Part shown: in pieces, positions 32,717 through 44,700 of the stretch | Layout of the letters: the number at the start of each line of letters is the position of its first letter | Position numbering within the stretch: the first letter of the stretch is position 1 | Assembly (NCBI GenBank): GCA_030248295.1 | Contig: JASANH010000720.1 | Span: 186,001-250,000, forward strand | DNA: 64,000 nucleotides | Source of the DNA: Mesodorylaimus sp. YZB2_4 | Taxonomy: Eukaryota; Nematoda; Enoplea; Dorylaimida; Dorylaimidae | Direction: 5' to 3' | The notes under the pieces: model-generated | The model's database searches: none | Seen by the model: the letters and a program-made list of their open reading frames with translations, nothing else | What the model was told of the DNA's origin: nothing | Translations under genes and position numbers: made by a program

Positions 32717-35700
32717 AAAAAGATTATTCAACCGATATGTACGCCTCGGATCAATCTGGCGGGAAAAAAGAATACGCTTACAATTTCAAATGGTTTCAGA
32801 TTGTTTTATTCCTTTCTTCATAATCACGTGAAATTCGGCTTGTTTAGCTGTGATTGGGACACTGATCATGAGTGCGTGTGAGCAGTGATTAGCTAGCAAC
32901 CGGCTGAGGAAAGCACCTCGTGGATCACTTTTTCCTTCGATGTGGTGTGTTCACAGATGATTTTTCGATGATGATAATATAGACAAAGTGCTACTTCGGT
33001 CAAGCTGCGGTATTTTAAGTAAGCAACAACTTGTATTAATGAGCGATGATAAAGATAAGAAGCAACATAAAGCATTGTGATTAGGCATCCTGTACAGTAT
33101 GCGTCTTCACAGTCACAGCAATCGCAATGACACAAAATATGAAGTAACAGATAAAGATAAGGTAACGTGATAAAAAAATCTAGTGATAAGTATTTGACAT
33201 GATATAAGAACTTCTGAACTCTTAAGACAGAGCAGCAGTAAAATTCTTGAAGTGATTCGTGGGAAAGTATTTACCACTGATAACTTATCACGGAAACATA
33301 AGACAACTTGAATATTCATATTTTACTGATGCACTCAAAAACACAGCACACTACTATGGGGGGCAGACATTTTAGAAAGGATGTGTGAACCATCAGGTTA
33401 GTGATATCTGATCGCAATCAAAGGTGCTCATATCTTATCAGTGCTCGATAGAATGTCATACTACTGTAGTTTATTGCCGGTTTCCAGCACTTTCACATTA
33501 TATTTTGCACGACAATATCAGGGGGCTCAAAAATGGATTTTTATTTCATCAAGGGCTCAAAAATGTTGTTGCTGTCAAGTGTATTCGCCAGCATGCACTG
33601 GTACTAACAACGGCCTTCAAAACATTTTCACACTACGATCAGATATTGGCCAAATATGGAACTATGGAAAAGATGACATAGGTGCCGTTTTTACTCGAAT
33701 GTCTCCCGCCCTCGAATTGTGTCCCCTGTGGCCTAGTGTAAGTTTAAACTTGCAGCTCACGGCAGATTTTTTGTGGTTCCGCTTCGCACAACTTGATTCG
33801 ACCTCCGCAAAATTTCTTGATTCAGGGTCGGGGGGATCGCTGAAGATAATCTAGGAGAAAATATTTATTCTGAATTTCGCGTTGTGGGATACAAAAATTG
33901 CTCATAAATGTATTGCGCGTACCAAAAAATTGAAGTGCACCTCATATGTCCTCGTCTGGACTCCAAGTGAAATTTAGTGCCTCCTGAGGTGACTCGATTA
34001 AAAAGGCAAATTTATTTCACCAAGAGCTTTCATTTAATAGAGGACTCACATCATCGCGGGTACTCGTGATAGACAGGTTTGTCGGGTTTAGTTTTTAAAG
34101 TTGAGGCTTAGTTTTCGTAATTTTGATCTGATCATAACAAATTATTAAACATAACCCTCTCCAAAGAAAGAACATTCGAATTTCCATTTAATGTCGTGCT
34201 TTCCGTATATTAATTGCGACTGCAAGGTGGTAATTTTTTGTGAGAACGCATTGTTTTGCAAGCCAGATATGAAGAGAAAAGTGAGATAAGGGTAGGGTCA
34301 TAGTTGCCGGATGAAGCAATCACGACAACGACAGGTACTGATAAAGCATTTGCATAGCGATACGTCGAAACTGCCCATTGCGGCCCAAGGTGTCGACGTA
34401 CAATGCGATGCGACTCATACACTGCAGTATATAGTTGTCATGAAACATCAAATTCCACGTTTTAGCTCTTAGTCGTCAGTTTACCATGAACAGTATGAAA
34501 ACTATCTAGAAAATGGCTCTTAATTTTCTTGTTGCTCGCTTCGCTCGCGGAAGCTTCTATTCAGTGGTGGCTTGCATGTGCGGCACTGTGTCTGCACATC
34601 GCAGTGCGTCTCCAAAAACGCTGACCAAAATCACACAGGAAAGCAAGCGAAGTACCGAAAAGATAACTGTAAAAGTAACTCAAAACATATCGTTCATATT
34701 GGGGCCATTCATAAAGGATGTCCACCCTACCCCAAGAATGGGGACCGGCGCAAAGTGCAGGTCCAATTTTCAACAGTTGGCGTGAGGGAAAATATCAACA
34801 TTTATCAACAGTAAATATTGGATGTAGAATAACCAATATTTTAATCGACTATCAGGTACAAAGAGTGATCCAAAGCCGCCTCGTGGGGGTTCATGTGACG
34901 CACAGCAGAGTGCAGAGGAAACTCTAATAGGCACCTCGACAGTACGACGCCATTTACCCTTATAGTTAGGCTGTAACACAAAACGCGCAATGACTGTAGG
35001 CTGCAGGGAAAGAGCAATGGCATACCGAGACACCCCAGCCTAAACGACCGCGCCCCCTAGCGGTAACTTTTATTTTATCGATTATTTAGCGACCCGATCA
35101 AAAATCGAATATAAGATTTATAGCAGTTTTGTAGTGCTCAAAATTCTCTACAACTGTTTTGGCGCGATCAAAGGTGGTCGTCGCTGAAAATTTCGAGAAA
35201 ATCGGCGAAAACCATTTTCCCACGTTAAAGAAATTATCGATTATCTAACGATCGGATGAAAAATCGAGAAAAAATTTAATGCATTCTCATGGAGCTCGAA
35301 ATTCTGCATAGCCTTCATGTTGTGATCGAGAGCGGTCGTAACTAAAAATTTCGATAAAATCGTCGAAAACCGTTTTTCCTGTATTAAAAGAAGTCACGGA
35401 CGGACGTTTGGCTTTTAGTATTATAGATACTAGTACAGTCGAATTTTCGAATTCTGCTGGATTTTTTGGGGGTTTTTCAGCAAAAAACCCCAAACCCGAG
35501 TGTTGGAAGCTTAAACTCGAAACTCCGAACCCAAAAACCGAGTTTGGAAAAAACTCTGCGCGTTTTTCTTGACGCTCAGCTTCGTTAACACACTAAAAAT
35601 AGGGACTTTGGACGCTGACCACTGCTGACCAGTTGGCTAGACGCCTCTAACATTTTGCACAGAGCTTTCTTTTGCACCCAGGAACATGGTATAATTTTTA

Positions 35701-36979
35701 GTTTCTCACGGTTCGACTTAATGGTTGGCGATGTTCCCTTGTCAGCAGCGGGCGGCGAGTGGCACGAAAAGTGGGGTTCTGACAATGAGTCAGCCTTTCA
35801 ATTGGTATGTCCCGGGCTCGAACCCCTTCAGCGTGTTATCTTCTTCGTGAATTTACGAGCTGGCGATGAACCGTGCACCCTGACCGCCACTGTTCCTAAC
35901 CGTTTGGCAGCTTGGAAACGCAAGCACGTAGCTTATGTGATGTGGATAGCTAGGGACAGCGTTGAATTTGAATGCCTTGGCCCTGTTAGAGTGCTTGGCC
36001 AAGGGCAGCAGTAGGTTTAGCTTAGAACGCACAATGAATTGCTGTGATCAATTTTTCATAGAAATAAATGAAGCCTCCTTGTCAGCATCAGTCCCTCAAT
36101 TTGTATCACTCTCAAATCATATATGCACACTATCACAGCTCAGAAATGCAGGGCCAAGCAGATCAATCCTGTTGCGTACTACTTGCACTGCGCCATCGCC
36201 GTCGGCAATTTCATTTACGATTCAAATTGACCATTTCCAGCTGCCCACACCCTTCCTGAGCCCAATATTATGTGAAAACACCAATCTATCTGATTAGCCG
36301 CCTTCAAATACAACAAACATGGGCATCATGAAAAATTAGTTTTTCCTAACGAAAACACTAAATCTCTAAAAGTCAAGAAGTCTATTTTTGGTTTTTAACT
36401 TACTTTATTCACTAGAATTGCTTCTGCTATTTACTCAACCCTGACCGCTTTCAATCATTCTTGCCCTCCGGAGGGCATCGCAGTCAGGTCATCAATTTCG
36501 TGCTGGCCAAAAGCGCTAGCACTTCTGCTCCAAAATTGAATCCCTCATTCAATTATGCTTTTTCGACCAAGAGGCGAGGGTGTGGGAAATGGGGCGGGGG
36601 CAAGGTTGCGGTCTCTCGCATCGCCCCTTCATTCCCTTTCGGTCGAGAGAGGGCGAGAATTGTCTGGAACGAGGCAAACAATCTCCCTTTTTCCTTTTTT
36701 GGTCCAGTCGAGCGAAGCTTGTTTAGTCGTTTGTTAGGGCTGTGATAAATTATTTTATCACGCATGCTTGAATTTGATAGAAAATTGAAAATTTTTTCCT
36801 TTGCTCCAGTGTCTTTTCGCAAGCTCAATTCGAGCTGCAATGTCTTGAGACTTGTAGAATGCAGCCGTGAGGTTTTCTCGTCTGGACTAACCTGGCTTTT
36901 TGATAGAGGAGGGGTCGTTGGACTAGGCGATTTTCACACTGCTTATTTGTTCAGTCTAACAAGGATTCACTTTTCCGTT
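32717..36979. other. Intergenic DNA between the two neuropeptide genes
   Basis: No further gene is recognised. It contains a cluster of GATAA motifs (about 32965-33290), a two-unit diverged tandem repeat (35070-35395) and a small hairpin of TTTTTTGGGG / CCCCAAA near 35465-35500. Frames of 90-137 codons here have no recognisable content. Confidence 0.5.
35070..35395 (+). repeat. Two-unit diverged tandem repeat, period about 160 bp
   Basis: Unit 1 (about 35073-35231) and unit 2 (about 35233-35395) share in order TTATCGATTAT.TA.CGA, AAAAATCGA, GATC.A..G.GGTCGT, AAAATTTCGA.AAAATCG and CGAAAACC.TTTT. They are clearly related but diverged. Confidence 0.75.
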
Positions 36980-36987
36980 CCAGGTCG

Positions 36988-37023
36988 ATGAGGCTTTGTG
37001 TGTGGACATTCGAACAAACATGA
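36988..37023 (+). promoter_or_regulatory. Upstream ORF overlapping the precursor start
   Basis: An ATG at 36988 opens an 11-residue frame (MRLCVWTFEQT) whose TGA overlaps the main start codon as ATGA at 37020-37023. TTCCGTTCCAG just upstream (ending 36983) looks like a splice acceptor, so this would be the beginning of the coding exon's 5' leader. It could allow reinitiation at the main ATG. Confidence 0.5.
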
Positions 37024-37832
37024 AGACCCAAACTGGTTTGGTATTTGTATTTGGAATGGTACTGGTTGTTGGAATGGCTTCTGGCGAAGAAGCGGAGGTG
37101 GCCAGGGAAGAACGCGGTGGTGCTCGGTTCATGGGTTATGGACGAGATGAACGTGGTGGAGGCCGTTTCACTGGCCTGGTCGAGGAGAAGAGAGGCGGTG
37201 GCAGATACAGTGGATTCGGCAGGGACGAGAGGGGAGGTGGTCGATTCACAGGGTTCGATCGGGATGAACGAGGTGGTGCACGCTTCAGTGGATTTGATCG
37301 TGACGAGAGGGGCGGGGGCAGATTCACAGGATTCGATCGCGATGAACGTGGTGGTGGAAGGTTCACGGGATTCGATCGAGAGGATCGGGCTGGTGCACGA
37401 TTCAACTCACTGGCCCGCGATGAACGTGGGGGCGGACGATACAGTGGATTCGACAGGGACGAGAGGGGTGGTGGTCGATTCACAGGGTTTGATCGGGATG
37501 AACGAGGGGGCGGCAGATTCACTGGTTTCGATCGAGACGAGCGCGGTGGTGGACGGTTTACGGGACTCGATCGTGAGCGGAGGGGTGGAGGAAGGTTCAC
37601 TGGCTTGGCCAGAGATGAGCGAGGTGGTGGGCGATTCAGTGGTGTACGAGAAGAAAGAAGCGGTTTCACGCGGCCTCTTCCTAAAAATGGTGATTTAAAT
37701 GCATGGAAGAATCGAAGTCTCGGTTTGGGTCGCCTTGGGCGATCAGTCGGCCAGCCAAAGCCAGTCAAACCATCAGCACCTATCGATCAGCCAAAAATCG
37801 GATTTTCGGCTGACCGAATCGTGAACCAGTGA
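37020..37832 (+). CDS. Neuropeptide-like precursor with 14 GGGRFTGF-type repeats (GGARAF/NLP-9/21-like), 270 aa
   Basis: The start MKTQTGLVFVFGMVLVVGMASG is a good signal peptide. It is followed by 14 repeats of 13 residues, typically GGGRFTGFDRDER, with variants GGARFMGY, GGGRYSGF, GGARFSGF, AGARFNSL and GGGRFTGL. Repeat boundaries are RDER, EEKR, REDR and RERR, fitting furin/PC-type R-x-x-R sites more than classical KR. Released peptides would be about GGGRFTGFDRDE. C. elegans NLP-9 and NLP-21 give GGARAF-type peptides, including one I recall as GGARVFQGFEDE, which is close. The C-terminal 50 residues (RPLPKNGDLNAWKN onward) are not repetitive. No Gly-Lys-Arg is present, so peptides are probably not amidated. 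Another secreted repeat protein is possible, but a neuropeptide is likelier. Confidence 0.8.
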   Translation: MKTQTGLVFVFGMVLVVGMASGEEAEVAREERGGARFMGYGRDERGGGRFTGLVEEKRGGGRYSGFGRDERGGGRFTGFDRDERGGARFSGFDRDERGGGRFTGFDRDERGGGRFTGFDREDRAGARFNSLARDERGGGRYSGFDRDERGGGRFTGFDRDERGGGRFTGFDRDERGGGRFTGLDRERRGGGRFTGLARDERGGGRFSGVREERSGFTRPLPKNGDLNAWKNRSLGLGRLGRSVGQPKPVKPSAPIDQPKIGFSADRIVNQ

Positions 37833-38070
37833 GCATTCGTATCTAATCGTCAAAAAGATTAGTTCATCGAGGGAGTTCTCAAAGAGTGAATTCATTTTGA
37901 AATTTCGCAATCGATTATCAATATTTTAGGTTAAATCGATGATCGATTTTTTACTGCGGATGAATCTGGGTTGGTTGGACGAGGTACACTGTAGATGGTA
38001 ATAGAACAGAGTGTGCTCCTTGCGATAGTGACCACTGCAAAACACCAACTGTGATGCATGACCTTTAGCA

Positions 38071-38076
38071 AATAAA
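38071..38076 (+). terminator. Polyadenylation signal AATAAA
   Basis: A canonical AATAAA about 240 nt after the stop of the GGGRFTGF precursor, in an A-rich setting. It is the likely 3' end signal for that transcript. Confidence 0.5.
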
Positions 38077-38229
38077 CAGGAACTCTTAAAAAATCGTTTG
38101 TAATACCCGCATAAATTTGAATTTCCCGCTGATCCCCCGCCTGAACACGAAAGTAACCCAGCCCTATTCCTCCTCAGAAAATTTATGCGCTAATGCTGCG
38201 GGATCAGCACTCACTTCCCTCCCTTATTA

Positions 38230-38775
38230 CCAAGGCTGGCAGGCGCAGGTCCGAAGTCGGAGGGCCACAAATCCGACAGGACCAAGTCATGTCTTCTGAC
38301 TATACCTACGGCTGAAACATCAACCCAGCCAGCCAGGGGACATCGATTACTCCCACTCGCCATGGCCAACTAGGCGCAGGGGTTACACCTTCTACTGGTA
38401 AAATTTGTGAGCTTGTACAGCATGCTAGAGTGCAGGGTGCAGATGCAGGTTACTAAATGACAATCTCGATCGATAACCCCCCCAACTCAAGGTGAATAAG
38501 ATTTCGCGGGTCATCGGTCATTAGTGTATTTCTAATACACTAGTTTATTGTGATTACGTCACAGACAAACAGGGTGACAAAGGAAGGGTTTTATGCAGTG
38601 AACTTACAGATGTGGCCAAAAACCCTGCCATTCCTTTAAACATGCGACGGTTTTTTTGAAGGGAGAGACTTCAAAAAGCCAATGTAAGGAAAACGCACTG
38701 GTCTTACTTCAAGTGTGGAGCATGGAACTCGCTCTGTTTGCTCCCGCTGTTGTCTTATGTCAAAGAAACATGAAA
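38230..38775 (-). repeat. Dispersed repeat D, copy 2 (inverted)
   Basis: Reverse-complement match to 23470-24030, in matching order from CTGAAACATCAACCC through ATGACAATCTCGATCGAT to CCAATGTAAGGAAAACGCAC. A small hairpin, TAGTGTATTTCTAATACACTA, sits at the junction in both copies. Confidence 0.75.
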
Positions 38776-39465
38776 AACTACTTCATTGGCTTTTTTTGTA
38801 GTTATAGTTCTTCTGTAATGATGATTTCCTAAGTAATTGTGCTGAGCTCGTGGCTTTCCTCAAGAAAACTCACCAGGGAAATTTTTTAGCGACCTAAAAA
38901 CCCGCTAGGTTGGTTAAAAATTCCTCGATCACATTACAGTAGAGGTTATGAATCGATCTTTTGTGTGCTCGCGCTAGGAAATATGGATTCTTGATTCTTG
39001 ATTTCTATGGGAATATTGACGGAGAACGATTTTAGAATTATTCCAAGAACAGGCTGTTGTGATCGCGGTCTGAGTAGAAACGGGTCGGCAAGGTTATGCA
39101 TTAGAGAAAGCTTCTAGCCATCTTGCTAATAATACGTACTTCATTTCACAGGGTTCAGGGCACTAGGCATATGGCCATGGCACACAACACTAAGTTTAGT
39201 ATATTGGCCAGCAGTCCTAAACTGTCCCATTCTTCAACATCGCTGACCTCGTCTGCGGGAAGGGGGGTCTGATATTCTTCCGGGGGGGGGGGGGGGGGGG
39301 GGGTCGGAGGGTCGGCGACATGGCGGCCCATTTTAGTTTCTTGTAAAAATTGAATTTTTTAAATTTAAATTTTTCCCGCGATAATTTAAAGTTAGTTTGG
39401 GCCTTCCAAGGCAAAACATTGGGTCTTTTTCACTATAAAAATAAAATTTTTCTTTTTGGGGGGGG

Positions 39466-39850
39466 GGTCAAAAATAGCAAAGGTACCTGCACAACCTCGC
39501 CGGGCGGGACAGAAGGGTCTTCGCCAGGTAAAAAATTTTCTTCTGCCAAAGATATAAGGGGGTGGGGGTAAAAAACAGTAAAGTTACCTGCACACCCTGG
39601 CCGGGCGGGACAGGGGGGTCTAAAAAATGAGAAGGGTCCCCCTTGACAAAATTTTTAAAAAACTCTGAAGGGGGTCTTCGCCATGTCAGAAAATTTTCTT
39701 CTGCCCAAAAAAGTGGGAGGGGGGGGTCAATCACAGTAAAGGTGGAGGGCACAGACTGCGTGACCTGCACACCCTTGCTGGGCGGGACAGGGGGATCTGA
39801 AAAATGAGAAGGGTCCCCCCTGTACAAAATTTTCCCAAAATTTTTTGGGG
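39466..39850 (+). repeat. G-rich minisatellite-like array, about 3 imperfect units
   Basis: Units repeat A.AGTAAAG.TACCTGCAC and GGGCGGGACAG.GGGTCT, then AAAAAATGAGAAGGGTCCCC, then TCAGAAAATTTTCTTCTGCC, with G-runs between them. At least three partial units are visible, starting near 39475, 39577 and 39735. Confidence 0.75.
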
Positions 39851-40489
39851 GGGTCTACACTACCTTGGATACCCAGTCAGCGATGTTGATTCTTTTCAGC
39901 ATGTGTTAAATCTGGTTTCAGACAGGAGTTACTCAGATAAAAAAGTAAAAAAAATCTAGACCATATGGCTCTTGCTCACTCACCAGCTGATTGTGAGCTG
40001 AAAATTTTTACTGATTCAGGTTTTAAAAGAGCTGAACCACTTCTGCGCGTATGTATATACTTTATACATGCATGGTGGAAGACAGACAAGGCTGAGACCT
40101 AGGCATAAATAGAAGAACCAGAGTGTAGCTTGAGATGACGAGAAACGAAGGTGCTTTCCACGAACTGCTGCCTAACAATCGTGAGGCAAGCACAAGATAT
40201 ACCTACGTACACAGTACACGGTACTTCGACACCGCCTATCCCTCGCCACGTGTGTAGAAAGTATATATGTACTGCAAGCCTGCAGACGTGACACCCCTAA
40301 AAACCGATGGTGATTTGTTTGTAACATGAAATAGGAACACACAAGAAATGAAATTACCTCAGCTGATATCCTATTATCAGACACCCATCAGAACTTTCGG
40401 TAACAAAGCAGTAGACTCAATTGTACTGCTAACACTGCTCGTCGCAGGCATATTTCGAATCTGTACCCTCCTAGGCAGACATGCGTCAA

Positions 40490-40529
40490 CGCCAGAGGGC
40501 ATTTGCGACCGCCAGAGGGCGTTTGCGAC
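40490..40529 (+). repeat. 20-bp tandem duplication, CGCCAGAGGGC-containing
   Basis: CGCCAGAGGGCATTTGCGAC is followed immediately by CGCCAGAGGGCGTTTGCGAC, with one base different. The core resembles the CTCF-site core (CCACCAGGGGGCGC-type), but a match this short is weak. Confidence 0.7.
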
Positions 40530-41751
40530 CGCAACGAAATCGTGTGCGCGGTTGCTAGACAAGTCGCGCAGATACAGTATGCGCGCATGACTTTACTCTA
40601 ACCTTGGCTATCTGAAAAGCTCTGTTGATTTATTTTTGTCTTTCTTGGGGTTGGACACCTGAGCCTAGTTCATTTGAAAGATACAGAAACGCTTTGTTCA
40701 GCAGTTCACTGCATACTTCGATGATACAAGCGCCTACGATTTACGCCAAAAAAGTAACTTGTAAGCCTTGCATACTAAATCACTTACATAAAAACCTTTT
40801 CCCGGGGAGAGTCATGAAGCGTGCTCTGTGCTAATGATCCCTATGCATTTGCACACGTGAATTAGATACAGCCAGTAAATAATTGTAAGTAGGTGAAAAG
40901 CGTTTTATTTCCAGCAGATATCGAGGTATCCTACTCCCTGGTTTCTTTCATGTCTTATCAGTTTCTTTCGCATCCTAGGCTTAGGCTAATTAGTCTGGTA
41001 TTTCCTCGACTGCAAAGCCAGAAAAATTTAAGAAAAGGTGTTTCTGCTTAGCGTTTTATCTAAGCGTGCCTGCCCCCACACACGGCCAGTGCTCTGCGGC
41101 CGGGTACACACTTTCGTTGCAGTCACAAACAGATGCTGCCGCCGGGTTTGACGCGTGTCTGCCTAGCAGCGTGCAGATTTGAAATCGCAGTGCATCGTGA
41201 GGAAGCGATTTTCTTCCAAAAAGAGCACTAAATTCCTGAGCGTAATAGGTTTCAGATAAAGAGCAGAAGTTTACACTTATATTGCATCACTGTCTGGCGA
41301 CATGTTTTGCACCATTAATCTGCAAGTCAATGATTTCTGATGGTCGAAAAAAGCTGTAAATAGTCTAGGCGTGCGAGTTCAACACAAATCTGAAACTTAA
41401 TTTCACCACCTACCTGCTGTTGCACACCAGCCATTGTTCTATTGTTCGTAGTGGCCTCGTGTTTCGATTCTCGTTTTTCAGCTGCTTTCTTTCAGGTCCT
41501 CAGGTTTTGTAACTGAGTTGTTCAACTGGGACAGTGATTTTTATAGTATCTGCCATAAGTGACCCAGGTTTCGAGAAAATGGTTCACTGCCATAGATGGG
41601 TTAGTCGACGGAATTCGGAATTGGCTGGAAAATTTTGAAGACGACATCGAATGTAGGCCGATCTTCTCGATTTCCGGTCTTCGATTTTGAGAGAACTGAG
41701 CTGACGATATATTGGTTGAGATTACGAGAAAAAAGATTTTTGTTGGTGAAA

Positions 41752-44700
41752 ATGGGATGCTGTTTGGGTCGAAGCGGAGCGTCTGATAGCGATGACATGG
41801 AAAATGCCAGTAAGGGTTTTCCAAATTTGCATGGCCTATGCATTTCTGTTTAGAAAATCTGGGACCGCTAATATATTTTATGTAAAACGATTGGTATCAA
41901 AACTTTGAAAATTCAAAGTCTAATTTTCATAACAAGAAATTTTTTAATCCTTACCTTTTTTATATTGAGCCCGTATTTCCAATTTTTAGTTACAATCGGA
42001 AAAAATCGGCCTCTCATTCAAGAACGTATAAAATGGAAATCGGATGTTCCAATGACAGAAGGGCAGTTGCGCAGTAAAAGAGACGAATTCTGGGAAACTG
42101 CTCCAGCTTTCGAAGGACGTAAAGAAATTTGGGATGCTCTACGCGCCGCGTCGGCATTAGCTGAACAAGGCGATTATGCATTATCGCAAGCTATTTTGGA
42201 CGGGGCCAATATTTCTTTGCCTGATGGTAAGTAAGCCGATGCCGGTCTTTTTTATCGAAAAATCACCATACAATTGGTCAAAAATGCGTTCTTGACTGAC
42301 TCGCAGCGTTTCAAAAAATTGAAAATATAATTTACCCCTAAAAGATAGCTCATTTTTACTGAAATAGATCCAAATGCTGGAATAGGATTTTCAAATATCG
42401 CAATGACGAATTTTTTTAATGAAGACCTTTCCAGTGCATGGGTATTGACGTCATTAATCGGGTAATGCCGTGTACGGAGGGTAGATGCAAATTAATCCAT
42501 TATAATAATTAGCAGAAGGGTGAGTGAGCTTTGTTTATCAGAGTTGCGCTTTTTGCTGATGGAGGGGACTGAGTTGTTATCGAACGGTGAGCAGAACCCT
42601 AACAAATGTAAGTACCAAAAATCCTTCAATAACTGTCAAGTTATGTCTTGTCATACTTTATCCACAGCCAAGCACTACACAGCGCACTCGAGGGCTAATG
42701 AACACATATTTGACAATCGTTTTTCACCCATGCGAGAGTCGAACCCTCGCCTGTAATTGTGCACCCAGGGTGAGAGGCCGACAACCGCGCTAGGCCACGA
42801 CCCGGGCGTATGTCGTTCCTAAAGGAAGGTATGAATGACATAGTTCATAAGGCTTCCGCTGAAGACATTTTTTGAATTTTATGACCATCCAAGGCCTTGC
42901 CGTTGTTATCAGTCGGGGCGAGTTCCCGCAGCATCCGATACCTACACTCATGGCTTGGAGGAGGGAGGGGGGTAAATTTTTTGGCGTTCAAAACGGGGCG
43001 TCCAGGAAGCAAAAAAGCAAGTTTTTTTTCATCCACTGCTTATTAACCAACTAAAACGTGAGTGCTTAATCTGAATATCGAACTCTTTTCAATACTCCGA
43101 CATCGATCCTACAATAGAAAGCACTTCGTCTGGGAGAAAGAGAGGAACGAAATGTGATAAGGAACTAACAAAATTTTCTTTTTAATGTTTTTAATCGCAT
43201 TTATTTCCAGTTGGGCGCGTTGCTTTTCTAATTAGTAGTCAGCTTGTGCGAGGTCAAAAGAGGGCAATAGAGGAGTTGTAATCGATTCCAAACTAACTTG
43301 TGATGACCGATGTCATCATGATCGATCAAGATGACATCGATTTTCCATTCAGCCAATAATCGATTCCAAAGTAACCATGATGATGATGGCCATGATCATG
43401 ATGACATCGATAATAATCATTGATCATGACATCGATGGTAATATTGAAAATCGATTGAACTAAGTATATTTTTGTAATGATACCCAGCCCAGTCGTTTCC
43501 CTGTAATCCTTTAATAGTCATTTAGTAATTTCTCGAATTTTAATATTTTCGAAATCAATGATCAGGAATAAGCAGACGCCAATAGTCGAGGATGTAAAAG
43601 AAGCTTTCAGAATCGATTTTTGGTGATCTATATCGCCAAATCTTCGTTTCAGTTTGTTCAGTCAGTTTGGTTGGAAGCTGTAGACTCGAAAGATCTTGAA
43701 ATTTTTTTCAGATTAAATCCGTTTTGGCTCGCCTTTACTAGGGTCCATATCCCTGTCTTGAATGAATATCATAATGCAGTATAAACAGGAAAGTTTTATT
43801 GTTCAGGCACCCTTCGAGAAAGCTACGACGAATTGGGGAATCGATATCAAGTACCTTATTATTGCCTTTCGGCGCCGACTAATCTGGTGGAAGAACGATC
43901 GTCGGAATCGAGCGGTGGTACGGGCAACGGTTTGGATGGAGGGCAGGCATTGTCGACGGGGCACGCCTCGAATCTCGATCCTCGATCGGGTGGTGGTGCA
44001 TCGTCGTCGAATGGCGAATTGATCGCCTTGAAATTACGTTTATCGACGACTGGCGAAGACGTCGGTGTGGATTGCCACAGTCGAGAAAATGTACATTTGG
44101 TCAAGCAACGCCTGCATCAACAAATGCCCGATACTGTGCCCGCACCGAGTCAACAACGATGGTTTTATGGAGGACGAATTTTATTGGATAAAATGAAAAT
44201 CGGAGATTGTCGAATTCCGCAAAATTTTGTGGTGCAAGTCGTGATTAATAATAATAATAATGGGAAGACGATGGTGGCGACTTGTGGCACCGAGGAGATG
44301 GCCGTTAAGCAAGGCGATGGCGAGACGATGATCAAGAATGACAGCACTTTTGTGACTGCAACGAAAGAGGTGATGGTGGCGGAAAATGAAAAGACCCCTG
44401 TGGGCGCGTCGTCGTCATCGCCGATCTTAGTGCATAGTGGGAAGACATCGGCTCAAATACATCCCTCATCGATCACGACCAATGCGGAGAAAGATCAGCA
44501 AGGAGCATCGATTAATTTGGTATCGCCGCTGCCAGGTTCGACGAGTTTGTTTGGTGAAAATGGCGAAGATGGGGGCGGTCGTACGGGTAGTTCATCTAGT
44601 CGTAAAAGTCATGCGAAACGTGATCGAAAATTACGATCGCATCATTCCACGGGTCATAGCGGTGGCTCGGCTGGCACGACGGGAAGTGGGGGATCTGCTT

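Larger units (their letters stand above)
37833..41751. other. Intergenic DNA rich in repeats
   Basis: It holds the AATAAA at 38071, an inverted copy of dispersed repeat D (38230-38775), a G-run (39281-39302), a G-rich minisatellite-like array (39466-39850) and a 20-bp tandem duplication (40490-40529). No gene is recognised. Confidence 0.5.

Noticed and set aside
34513..34785. 90-codon frame as a gene
   Set aside because: Low-complexity composition, no domain and overlapping frames of similar length on both strands.
37136..37768. 210-codon minus-strand frame (Arg/Pro/Ser-rich)
   Set aside because: It is the antisense shadow of the GGGRFTGF repeats and has no signal peptide or known domain.
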